64,000 bases of DNA, taken from assembly GCF_050410795.1 (NCBI RefSeq), contig NZ_CP191258.1, positions 3,224,001 to 3,288,000 on the forward strand. The letters run 5' to 3'. The position numbers and the translations under genes were made by a program. The notes under the pieces were generated by a model that was not told where the DNA came from, made no database searches, and worked only from the letters and a program-made list of their open reading frames with translations. Below are positions 8,742 to 15,845 of the stretch, piece by piece (the first letter of the stretch is position 1; every line of letters starts with the position of its first letter). Source of the stretch: Fontivita pretiosa (GTDB lineage: Bacteria > Planctomycetota > Phycisphaerae > Tepidisphaerales > Tepidisphaeraceae).

Positions 8742-11168
8742 ATGTTCGAGCGTCGGGCGAAAATCTTCCTGGCGATTCTGTGCCTGTTGACGCTGGTGCT
8801 GCTGGCGCGGGCGGTGCAGGTGCAGGTGCTGGAGCGCGATCATTGGCGTGAGCAGGCGGTGCGGGTGATGACACGCCCGGAGCTGATTGAAACCACGCGC
8901 GGTCGGCTGCTGGATCGCAAGGGGCGGGTGATCGCAGAGGACGTGGCCTGCATCGACGCCTGCGTCGATTTCCGCGCCATTCCCCGGCATCCGGACCCCG
9001 AGTGGGTCAACCGGCTGGCCGCCCAGCGGCTGGCGGAGCGTCTGGGGGGCAGCCTGCGGCAACTGGACCGCCAGGCCCGCCAACAGATGCTCGCTGACGA
9101 GTGCTCACGCGTGCTCACGGACATCAGGATCATGTGGGAGACGCTGGCGCAACTGGGGGGAATGTCCGCCGAGCAGATGTTCGAGATTCGCCAGTCGATC
9201 GTACGCAGGGTGGAAATGCGTCGCCGGTACGTGTGGTACTACCGCTATCGCAGCGCCTTAAGGGAGCTGGAGAAGCGCCAGCCCTCGCCGTGGTACCAGC
9301 GGTGGCTGATCGACGACACGCAGGAAGCGCCGGAGATCGACCAGTTCGCCACGACGGTGGCGGAGCAGACGCAGCCGCACGTGGTGCTGCGGGCGATCAG
9401 CAACGACGTGCACATCTACCTGGGCAAGAACCTGGACCGCTTTCCCGGACTGGTGCTTCAGCCAAGCGTCCACCGCTATTATCCGTATCGCGATGTGGGC
9501 GCGCATCTGATCGGGCACCTGACTCGCGTCACGCGCGAGGATGTCGATGCCGATCCCAACATCGGCAACGATCTTCGCCGCTACTGGCCGAACGATCTGA
9601 TCGGTCGCACGGGGCTGGAGGCGCTGTGCGAGCCGCTGCTTCGCGGGTCGCGCGGTCGCATCGAGCGTTACCTGGGCGAGGACGGACAGCGTGAGATCGC
9701 CCGCCAGCAGCCCGTGCCGGGAATCGACGTGACCACCACGATCGACATCGAGCTTCAGCATGACCTGGAGCTGGCGTTCAGGGAGGTGGTGCTGGAGCAT
9801 CGCGATGTGCTGGATCCGTCGCGCAACTGGAAGGATCGCCTGGACATGCCCGGGGCGGCGGTGGTGATCGACGTGCCGGGCGGACAGGTGCTGGCGATGG
9901 TGTCGCATCCCAGCTACGACCTGAACCGTTTCGACGAGCTGTACGAGCAATTGGCACAGGACGACATCAACCGTCCGCTGATGAACCGCGCCACGCAGTT
10001 CGCGCTGGAGCCGGGTTCGACGGCCAAGCCGATCGTGGGGCTGGGCGCCGTGGCCCAGGGCCTGATCGCAGTCAACGACACGATCGAGTGCACCGGATAT
10101 CTTCAGCTCAACGGGCGCACGTACAGGAATCTGGGCCGTTGCTGGGTGGCATCCAACTTCGGGCAGATTCTGCAAGGCATGGGGATGACGCCGGCGCATC
10201 ATCCGATTCCGACCAACGCCCCGCATCCGACCGGATTTCTGAACCTCACGGATGCGCTGGAGCGAAGCTGCAACGTGTATTTCGAGACGCTGGCCGATCG
10301 GCTGGGCATGGAGGGGCTGGCGTATTGGTTCGACCGGTTCGGTCTGGGTCGTCCGACGGGGATCGGCATCGCCGAGGCGTCGGGTCAGATTCCGCGGTCG
10401 AATCTGGTGCCTGCGGCGCAGCGTCGGGCGGCGGTGTGGTTCAGCGGGATCGGGCAGTCGCAGGTGCTGGCCACGCCGATCCAGATGGCCAACGTGGCGG
10501 CGACGATCGCCCGCGGTGGCGTGTGGATGCGTCCGCGGCTGGTGCCCCCGGGGACGGAAGTGGTCGCGAGCGCGACGCCCGGGCCGGATCGGGTGGATTT
10601 GAAGCTTCCCGCGGCCGCCATCGCCGCCGTGCGGGAGGGCATGACCAAAGCGGTGAACAGTGCGGCGGGCACGGGCAGCAGTGCCCGTCGTGACGACCTG
10701 CTTGTGGCAGGCAAGACCGGTTCGGCGCAGGCTTCGCCGCTGACGGTTCCACGGCGCGACGCGCTGAACCGCCCGGTCATGCGGAAGGTGCCGGTTCCGG
10801 TCAAGGATGAGAACGGCACGGTGAAGATTGTTGAGCGCGAAGTTCCCGAGCGTGAGGTGCTGGCGCTTGGCACGCACGCGCAACCCAACCCGCGTGCGCC
10901 GTGGTATCGAGGGACCGGCGAGCGCGAGGATCGCCGCTCGCATGCGTGGTTCATCGGCTTTGCCCCGGCGGACGATCCGAAGATCGCGTTTGCGGTCATG
11001 GTAGAGTATGGCGGCGGAGGCGGGGCGACGGCCGGACAGGTGGCGAGGCAACTGCTTGATGCCTGCGTGCAGCACGGATACCTTCGGCGAAACGATGTCG
11101 ATCGAACCACCGTTCTCCAGAGCGGCCGGCACGGACAGCCGGCATCAGACCATGATGCCGGAGGTTGA
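8742..11168 (+). CDS. mrdA: Penicillin-binding protein 2 (peptidoglycan D,D-transpeptidase MrdA)
   Basis: MrdA is the class B transpeptidase that cross-links peptidoglycan during elongation, working with RodA. An N-terminal membrane anchor (residues 6-25, FLAILCLLTLVLLARAVQVQ) is followed by the pedestal/dimerisation domain starting at TTRGRLLDRKGRVIAED. The transpeptidase motifs are complete: SxxK as EPGSTAKP (Ser near 426), SxN as RSCN (near 509) and KTG as AGKTGSAQ (near 658). At 808 residues it is longer than the typical 600-650, because of an extended loop between the anchor and the pedestal (roughly 70-180, with RRRYVWYYRYRSALRELEKR-like helices) and a basic insert after KTG. The ATG at 8742 is used; a GTG at 8730 is also possible. 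The 3' end overlaps the next gene. Confidence 0.93.
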   Translation: MFERRAKIFLAILCLLTLVLLARAVQVQVLERDHWREQAVRVMTRPELIETTRGRLLDRKGRVIAEDVACIDACVDFRAIPRHPDPEWVNRLAAQRLAERLGGSLRQLDRQARQQMLADECSRVLTDIRIMWETLAQLGGMSAEQMFEIRQSIVRRVEMRRRYVWYYRYRSALRELEKRQPSPWYQRWLIDDTQEAPEIDQFATTVAEQTQPHVVLRAISNDVHIYLGKNLDRFPGLVLQPSVHRYYPYRDVGAHLIGHLTRVTREDVDADPNIGNDLRRYWPNDLIGRTGLEALCEPLLRGSRGRIERYLGEDGQREIARQQPVPGIDVTTTIDIELQHDLELAFREVVLEHRDVLDPSRNWKDRLDMPGAAVVIDVPGGQVLAMVSHPSYDLNRFDELYEQLAQDDINRPLMNRATQFALEPGSTAKPIVGLGAVAQGLIAVNDTIECTGYLQLNGRTYRNLGRCWVASNFGQILQGMGMTPAHHPIPTNAPHPTGFLNLTDALERSCNVYFETLADRLGMEGLAYWFDRFGLGRPTGIGIAEASGQIPRSNLVPAAQRRAAVWFSGIGQSQVLATPIQMANVAATIARGGVWMRPRLVPPGTEVVASATPGPDRVDLKLPAAAIAAVREGMTKAVNSAAGTGSSARRDDLLVAGKTGSAQASPLTVPRRDALNRPVMRKVPVPVKDENGTVKIVEREVPEREVLALGTHAQPNPRAPWYRGTGEREDRRSHAWFIGFAPADDPKIAFAVMVEYGGGGGATAGQVARQLLDACVQHGYLRRNDVDRTTVLQSGRHGQPASDHDAGG

Positions 11169-11910
11169 GCCGCCGCAGCTTCCGCCTCCGCCACGCCCGC
11201 TCACGCGCCGCGCCCGCAGGCGAAGCTGGGCCGAGCTGCCGGTGCGCACCTGGCTGATTCTGACGGTGCTGGTGGCGCTGGTGACGGTCTATTTCACGGC
11301 CACGCGGATCAGCCAGGCCAGGCGAGATCGCTGGCTCATTCAGCATGGTACTGCGGTGGTGGCGACGCTGGGCCAGACTGGCGGACATCTCAAGCCCAAG
11401 CGTCAGCTCCGTACCGAGCCATTGCCGACGACCATCATCTTTACGCTCAATGGCAAGCGCTATGAGCTGGTCGAGTCGCTGCCGCCAAAGGAAGGCGCCT
11501 TTGCCATGGAGGGAATGCCCTTTCCCATCCGGGTGGATCCAAATGACCCGACGCGATGGACGGAGGCGACCGAGCCCAAGTCATGGGCGCAGGAGCTGAC
11601 CGGGCTTGGGGTGCTGGTGCCGGTGCTGGTGGTGCTGGCGGGCGTGACGATCTGGAAGCGCCACGGCGTGCTGCGATCATGGCGCATGGCGCCGCTGGCG
11701 GCGGGGATTGTTGTCGAAACCCGGCAGTCGGCGATGGCGCCGCGGTCGCGCATCGTGCGCTTCACGCTTCGCGACGGGCCGGACCGGCGCGTCTGGTCGA
11801 TGCTCGTTCCCACCTCGGCCGCAATCCCCGAAAAGGGACAGACGCTTTGGCTGCTGTGTCCCCCGGGCAACCCCCATCGCGCCGTGCTCGCCAGGTTGTA
11901 TCAGGAATGA
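11152..11910 (+). CDS. Membrane protein of DUF3592-like type inside the elongation operon
   Basis: This protein of about 252 residues is not recognised with certainty. It has a proline-rich cytoplasmic N-terminus (PEVEPPQLPPPPRPL), a transmembrane segment (LILTVLVALVTVYFTATRI), a soluble beta-rich stretch, a second membrane segment (LGVLVPVLVVLAGVTIW) and a C-terminal soluble domain. The pattern of a membrane helix followed by a short extracytoplasmic strand domain and another helix is that of DUF3592-type proteins. The start codon ATG at 11152 lies within the last codons of mrdA, a 17-bp overlap that implies translational coupling. ATGs at 11095 and 11155 are alternatives. It sits between mrdA and rodA, which are normally adjacent, so a role in elongation is plausible but only inferred. 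Confidence 0.75.
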   Translation: MMPEVEPPQLPPPPRPLTRRARRRSWAELPVRTWLILTVLVALVTVYFTATRISQARRDRWLIQHGTAVVATLGQTGGHLKPKRQLRTEPLPTTIIFTLNGKRYELVESLPPKEGAFAMEGMPFPIRVDPNDPTRWTEATEPKSWAQELTGLGVLVPVLVVLAGVTIWKRHGVLRSWRMAPLAAGIVVETRQSAMAPRSRIVRFTLRDGPDRRVWSMLVPTSAAIPEKGQTLWLLCPPGNPHRAVLARLYQE

Positions 11911-12046
11911 ACCACGGATGCAGACGGATCAGCGGATGGGTCGAAGCAGTTGAGGGCGCGTCAGGCTCTGTCTGAGCACAGAAAACAGGGTTGAGATCGC
12001 TTCTGGCACCAACTACATCTGTGTTCATCCGTGTTCATCTGCGGTT
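11910..12046. repeat. Imperfect inverted repeat (dispersed palindromic type) upstream of rodA
   Basis: The left arm 11910-11938 begins AACCACGGATG and the right arm 12016-12046 reads, on the other strand, AACCGCAGATGAACACGG and onward. The arms align with a few mismatches and one gap, about 77 nt apart, and the right arm ends 6 bases before the rodA ATG. From memory, the AACCGCAGATGAACACGGAT type of sequence is a common intergenic dispersed repeat in planctomycetes, verrucomicrobia and other phyla. Confidence 0.65.
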
Positions 12047-12052
12047 TCAGTC

Positions 12053-13225
12053 ATGAACGCGCTGTGGAAACAACTGGCGATCGCAACCAACTGGCCGGTG
12101 CTGGTCGCTGTCGCGGTCCTGTCCACGATCGGGATCATCTCGATCTGGGCCGACACGCGCCTGGACCCGAACCCGGAGTGGCGAAAGCAGGTCGCGTTCC
12201 TGGTCGTCGCCATCGTCTGCATGGCGGTGTTCCAGGCAGTCAATTACCAGAAGATCGGGCGTTATTCCTGGGCGTTCTATATCTTCAGCCTGCTGCTGAT
12301 CGGCTACACGCTGCTGGGGTCGGTCGTGCGCGTGCCGGGCGTGTGGAAGGTGAATGGCGCCTATGCCTGGATCAATTTCGGCCCGGCGTCGCTTCAGCCG
12401 GCGGAGCTGACCAAGATCGCGTTCGTGATGGTGCTGGCGCGATATCTCCGATTCCGATCGAACTATCGCACGCTTGTTGGCCTGCTGCCGCCTTTCGCGC
12501 TGGCGCTGATTCCCATCGCCATGATCCTCAAGCAGCCGGACATGGGCACGGCACTGATTTTCATCCCCGCGCTGTTTGCGATGCTGTTCGTGGCGGGGGC
12601 GAAGATCAGGCATTTGCTGGCGGTTGTGGGGATGGGATTGGCGGTGGCGCCGCTGATCTGGTTCAGCGGCACCGACCTGCCGGTCTTCCGGCACATGCCC
12701 GAACTGGTCCGCACCTATCAGCGCGAGCGCGTCTACGCGATGTTCCACTCCGACCCGGCGACTCTCCAGCGCAAGGGCTTCCAGCAGCATCACGCGCTGA
12801 CGGCGTTCGGCTCCGGCGGATTCAGCGGCAAGGGCGTCGGCAACATCCCCGTCGGACAACGCGTGCCCGAAGGACACAACGACATGATCTTCGCGCTGAT
12901 CGGCGAGCAGTTCGGCTTCTTCGGGTCGGCGGCGGTGCTGCTGGCGTACATCGTGCTCTTCGCGGCGGGGATCGAGATTGCAGCGGCGACACGCGAGCCG
13001 TTCGGCAAGCTCCTGGCGATCGGAGTCGTCTCGCTGCTTGCCGGACAGACGTTTCTCAACCTCATGGTCGCAACCAAATTGATGCCGGTCACCGGCGTGA
13101 CCCTGCCTTTCATCAGCTATGGCGGCAGCAGCCTGCTCGCCAGCTACATGGCCGCCGGATTGCTGCTGAACATCGGCCAGAACCGCCCGCTGGTCATGGC
13201 GCGGGATGCGTTTGAGTTTGAGTAA
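12053..13225 (+). CDS. rodA: Rod shape-determining protein RodA (SEDS peptidoglycan glycosyltransferase)
   Basis: RodA polymerises lipid II into glycan strands in complex with PBP2. The protein has 390 residues and about ten hydrophobic segments, matching the family length. SEDS landmarks are present: INFGPASLQPAELTKIAFV (third-fourth segment), DMGTALIFIPALFAMLFVAG, the large extracytoplasmic loop with HHALTAFGSGGFSGKGVG, then GHNDMIFALIGEQFGFFG and the C-terminal GVTLPFISYGGSSLLASY. The start ATG (MNALWKQ) is well placed. The operon context with mrdA makes it RodA rather than FtsW. A degenerate copy of its last 56 bases occurs 733 bp downstream beyond a toxin-antitoxin pair. Confidence 0.95.
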   Translation: MNALWKQLAIATNWPVLVAVAVLSTIGIISIWADTRLDPNPEWRKQVAFLVVAIVCMAVFQAVNYQKIGRYSWAFYIFSLLLIGYTLLGSVVRVPGVWKVNGAYAWINFGPASLQPAELTKIAFVMVLARYLRFRSNYRTLVGLLPPFALALIPIAMILKQPDMGTALIFIPALFAMLFVAGAKIRHLLAVVGMGLAVAPLIWFSGTDLPVFRHMPELVRTYQRERVYAMFHSDPATLQRKGFQQHHALTAFGSGGFSGKGVGNIPVGQRVPEGHNDMIFALIGEQFGFFGSAAVLLAYIVLFAAGIEIAAATREPFGKLLAIGVVSLLAGQTFLNLMVATKLMPVTGVTLPFISYGGSSLLASYMAAGLLLNIGQNRPLVMARDAFEFE

Positions 13226-13227
13226 GC

Positions 13228-13233
13228 TATAAT
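13228..13233 (+). promoter_or_regulatory. Candidate -10 box for the parDE-like pair
   Basis: A perfect TATAAT starts 3 bases after the rodA stop codon, about 20 bp upstream of the antitoxin ATG. No clear -35 is seen at the right distance, so this is tentative. Confidence 0.35.
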
Positions 13234-13252
13234 GACCCTTGGAGACTCGCGG

Positions 13253-13513
13253 ATGACCAAACTCGACATCTCGTTGCCTGAAGACGTCAGGGCTCTTGCC
13301 GAGCAGCGGGTCGCTGGCGGCGGTTACGCCAGCCTCAGCGAATACCTCGCCGACCTTATCCGCCGCGATCAGCAGCGCATTGAGCGCGAGCGGACGGAGC
13401 AACACCTGCTGGACCGGCTCCAGAGCGGCCCGCCGCGGGAAATGACGGATCGCGACTTTGACCAAATCCGGCAGCGAGTGGAAGACGAGATCGCGCGGAG
13501 GCAGCCCAAGTGA
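13253..13513 (+). CDS. ParD-type antitoxin (ribbon-helix-helix)
   Basis: This is an 86-residue protein. The N-terminal MTKLDISLPEDVRALAEQRV is a ribbon-helix-helix strand and first helix, and GGYASLSEYLADLIRRDQ is the typical ParD second helix. The charged C-terminal tail would bind and neutralise the toxin. I chose the ATG at 13253 because GGAG lies 8 bases upstream; an in-frame ATG at 13232 would overlap the -10 box. Its stop overlaps the toxin start by four bases. Such antitoxins usually repress their own promoter. The pair sits directly downstream of rodA. Confidence 0.88.
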   Translation: MTKLDISLPEDVRALAEQRVAGGGYASLSEYLADLIRRDQQRIERERTEQHLLDRLQSGPPREMTDRDFDQIRQRVEDEIARRQPK

Positions 13514-13827
13514 GCAGAATCTGCCGCCGCGATGGGGTGGATGAAGACATCGTCGCACTCGCATCCTACCTTCTGTTGGAGAACGAAGATGCGGCCCGCC
13601 GGTTCGTGGAAGCCGTGCAGAAGACACTTAAGGACCTGTCGCGGATGCCTGGCATGGGCAGTCGCAAGGAGTTCAGCAATTCGGCATTGTCCGAGGTGCG
13701 ATCATGGTGGGTTGAGGGCTTCCCCAATCACCTGATCTACTATCTGCCGCTTCCAGACGGGATCGATGTACTTGCGATCATGCACGGCTCGCGCGATGTC
13801 GAACCACAGCTTATCCGACGAGTGTGA
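13510..13827 (+). CDS. ParE/RelE-superfamily toxin
   Basis: This 105-residue protein has a GTG start overlapping the antitoxin stop (GTGA), the usual translationally coupled toxin-antitoxin layout. The sequence shows an N-terminal helix pair (DEDIVALASYLLLENEDAARRF), the LSRMPGMGSRKEF loop, the strand SEVRSWWVEGFPNHLIYYL and the C-terminal VLAIMHGSRDV. That last motif is characteristic of ParE-like toxins, with HGSRD or HGRRD near the end. ParE toxins poison DNA gyrase while RelE relatives cut mRNA; the partner with a ParD-like antitoxin favours the ParE group. No obvious truncation is seen. Confidence 0.87.
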   Translation: MSRICRRDGVDEDIVALASYLLLENEDAARRFVEAVQKTLKDLSRMPGMGSRKEFSNSALSEVRSWWVEGFPNHLIYYLPLPDGIDVLAIMHGSRDVEPQLIRRV

Positions 13828-13902
13828 TGATGCAACAAACGACAAAGACGGCGCCGAGAACTGCCTGCCCTACGGTTGCGGCCATCGCGCGGGCGGCGCG
13901 CC

Positions 13903-13958
13903 ACATCGGTCAGAACCGACTGCTAGTGATGGCGCGTGACACGTTTGGGATTGGCTGA
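13903..13958 (+). pseudogene. Duplicated 3' end of rodA (remnant)
   Basis: These 56 bases align without gaps to the last 56 bases of rodA (13170-13225) with 43 identities by my count. They translate to HIGQNRLLVMARDTFGIG plus stop, against NIGQNRPLVMARDAFEFE plus stop in rodA. Similarity stops just upstream of the repeat. The remnant flanks the toxin-antitoxin pair on the far side from rodA, as expected if the pair arrived with, or next to, a diverged rodA end. Confidence 0.75.
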
Positions 13959-14001
13959 GTCTGGCACTGGCGATGGGTCGCTGTTCTCTTGTCATTCCCG
14001 C

Positions 14002-14072
14002 ACAGGGGGCGATCCGTTCTGCATGGAGGACATTGTCCAGCTCATGCGATGCGGAGGACAGACGCCCCCTGT
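14002..14072. repeat. 10-bp perfect inverted repeat upstream of the DUF5677-like gene
   Basis: ACAGGGGGCG (14002-14011) and CGCCCCCTGT (14063-14072) are exact complements 51 nt apart. They lie in the gene-poor stretch 13959-14148 between the rodA remnant and the next gene. The arms could be ends of a small degenerate element or an mRNA leader structure. Confidence 0.45.
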
Positions 14073-14148
14073 CTGTTCCGCGCCGGCAACGGCCCGAGAC
14101 GGCGTCGGACCTGTAATCCCACCACATACAGAGCTGGAGGGATCCGAG

Positions 14149-14973
14149 ATGCCGAAGACAACGTACACGACGTGCTGCAATCACGTTTACCAGCTAACGC
14201 AGGACGTGCGGAAGTTCATTGAACACGCGGTGATGCCAGCAATTGATGCCCAATGTAAGGACAATCCAGCCGCAGCACCGAAGCGCTATCGGGTCATTCT
14301 GTACCCATTCATTCGCGTGCTCCGATGGCTGATCACCTTTGAACGATTGAATACTACGCACGACATGCAGGCGATCGGCGCTGGCGCGCGATGCATCTTC
14401 GAGCACTATCTTGATTTGAGGTGGCTGCAAAAGTTCCCTGAGGAGACGTGGTTCGAGCGCTTCCGGGCCTTTCCAGATGTCGATCGGTATATGGCAGCGC
14501 AGAAGGTCGTTGACCACAAGCAGCACAATCCTGCGTCACAGATCGACATCACTCTTTTTCAGGAGTTCATGAGCCGCGCGGATGCGACCGAGCCAATGCG
14601 TGATAAGGTCTCGCGAATATGGGGAGCAGACGCGAAAGGCAATCCGCGTTGGCCGCGTCACTGGACGGGCGAAGGCGACGTCCGCAGGCGCGCCAAGCAG
14701 ATCTCCCTCGAATGCGAAGACGCCTACGTTCAGATCTATCCGACGCTTTGCGCGTTGGTTCACGCCGGACCCACGGCTGAACATGGCGATTTCGCATGGC
14801 TAGAGAAGCAGGTTGCGTTTGGCTATTTCTACGCATTTGTCCACGCAAGAGCAGCGACGAGGGAGACCTGCGATCTACTCGGCATCCGGGAACGAGTAGT
14901 CGGATATGAGCATCGTATGCAGCAACTCGAGCAATGGGAAGCCGAGGCGATGAAGAAGCTCATTGCGGGGTGA
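14149..14973 (+). CDS. DUF5677-like protein of unknown function
   Basis: This protein has about 274 residues, is probably all-helical, and has no signal peptide or membrane segment. The central AGARCIFEHYLDLRWLQKF and the C-terminal HWTGEGDVRRRAKQISLE followed by YPTLCALVHAGPTA resemble DUF5677 proteins, which carry an arginine-E-x-x-x-DL-R helix and a late S/T-L-x-x-x-VH-x-x-P motif. I started at the ATG at 14149 because GGAGG lies 8 bases upstream; the open frame continues to 13936 without support. Its base composition looks lower in GC than the elongation operon, consistent with acquisition. Its function is unknown. Confidence 0.7.
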   Translation: MPKTTYTTCCNHVYQLTQDVRKFIEHAVMPAIDAQCKDNPAAAPKRYRVILYPFIRVLRWLITFERLNTTHDMQAIGAGARCIFEHYLDLRWLQKFPEETWFERFRAFPDVDRYMAAQKVVDHKQHNPASQIDITLFQEFMSRADATEPMRDKVSRIWGADAKGNPRWPRHWTGEGDVRRRAKQISLECEDAYVQIYPTLCALVHAGPTAEHGDFAWLEKQVAFGYFYAFVHARAATRETCDLLGIRERVVGYEHRMQQLEQWEAEAMKKLIAG

Positions 14974-15001
14974 GCGTCGAGCAAAATCGCCGAGATAAGC
15001 T

Positions 15002-15500
15002 TCACCTCACCACATACAGCGTATCCTCGATCACCACATCCACCTCATTGCCCAGCGACAGCCACGGGGCGGCGGTGGGGTATCTGGCCAGCAACGCGAA
15101 GTACTCATCACTGTTGAACTTGATCTGCTGACGCTTGAGGTTCTGCCTGCTCTGCACGGTGGCGTCGGTCCAGGTCGTGCCGTTCTGATAGAACGCGCGG
15201 CCATTGAGCACACGCACCTGCTGAGCGTAGCTCTGCGCGACGCGATAGCCGCTGACGGCTTGTCCGTCCGGCTGCATTTGCGCCGGCTTGGTCATGGCCA
15301 GCGGCTGCTGCGCCTGCTGGACGTTGCTGCCGAGCTTGAGGTCATTGATGTTGGCGGCGTTGGCGACGGCCAGCTCGCCAGCCTTGAGCTGTCGCCCCGA
15401 GCTTGCGCTGGCGGCGTCGTAGACGCTGGCGATCTTGCCGCGGGCTTCGCGGTCAGCGTCGAGCTCGCGCATGGTTCGCAGGGTCACCGGCACGTCGCGC
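15002..15500 (-). pseudogene. 3' part of the VIT/vWA gene, separated by the IS element
   Basis: This is the C-terminal portion of the gene that begins at 18761. Removing the IS and one 8-bp target copy joins the two halves in frame as LEDERRRD-VPVTLRTMRELDAD. The fragment ends with the usual C-terminal pattern of VIT/vWA exported proteins: a short hydroxy-rich linker (VAQSYAQQVRVLNGRAFYQN), then GTTWTDATVQSR, and SDEYFALLARYPTAAPWLSL before a terminal strand. An internal ATG could give a short product from 15493, but nothing suggests it is translated. Confidence 0.85.
15493..15500. repeat. Target-site duplication, left copy
   Basis: CGTCGCGC immediately before the left IS end. The identical 8 bases follow the right end at 17000-17007. 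Confidence 0.9.
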
Positions 15501-15569
15501 GGGTGTGGCCATTTTCTGTGGGGTGAGGTAAGAGATAGGCGGCTCCGCCTTTAACGGCAAGGAGGCCGC

Positions 15570-15845
15570 ATGGATCGCGAATCGCTGAAGCGCGAACTAA
15601 CGGAACAATTTCACCAATCTCTGGATCAGGCAATCAACGCCGTGGAACAAGCGCCGGACGGGTCGTGGATCGCGGCCAGCGAATGGCAGGTTCGCGAGTT
15701 GTTTCAGAAGCTGACGGCACAAGCCTTCGAGCGGATCCTGCAAGCGAAGTTGGACGCCGCCGAAACCAGCGGCGCTTTTTCCCCCTCCGCCCCTGGCGCA
15801 GGACAAGGGAAAGCGCGGGCTGGACGTGCTCAGCGCCGCCGGTGA
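15570..15845 (+). CDS. ISKra4-like transposase, N-terminal frame
   Basis: This frame encodes the N-terminal helical region (MDRESLKRELTEQFHQSLDQ, then REQ/LFQKLTAQAFERILQAKLDAAE). ISKra4-type transposases have such a region before the catalytic part. The frame leaves the family-like sequence at the tract TTTTTCCCCC (15776-15785). The continuation, with P-P-P-P-L-A-Q-D-K-G-K-R-G-L, is in the next frame. Reading one base less in that tract would give one continuous protein. The rest of this frame (SPSAPGAGQGKARAGRAQRR) is therefore an artefact tail. Either transcriptional slippage, a programmed shift or an inactivating insertion explains the split. Confidence 0.75.
   Translation: MDRESLKRELTEQFHQSLDQAINAVEQAPDGSWIAASEWQVRELFQKLTAQAFERILQAKLDAAETSGAFSPSAPGAGQGKARAGRAQRRR

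Noticed and set aside
9258..11132. 624-residue minus-strand open frame
   Set aside because: Antisense of mrdA; no domain or ribosome site.
12047..13627. 526-residue minus-strand open frame
   Set aside because: Antisense of rodA and the toxin-antitoxin pair; arginine/histidine-rich low complexity.
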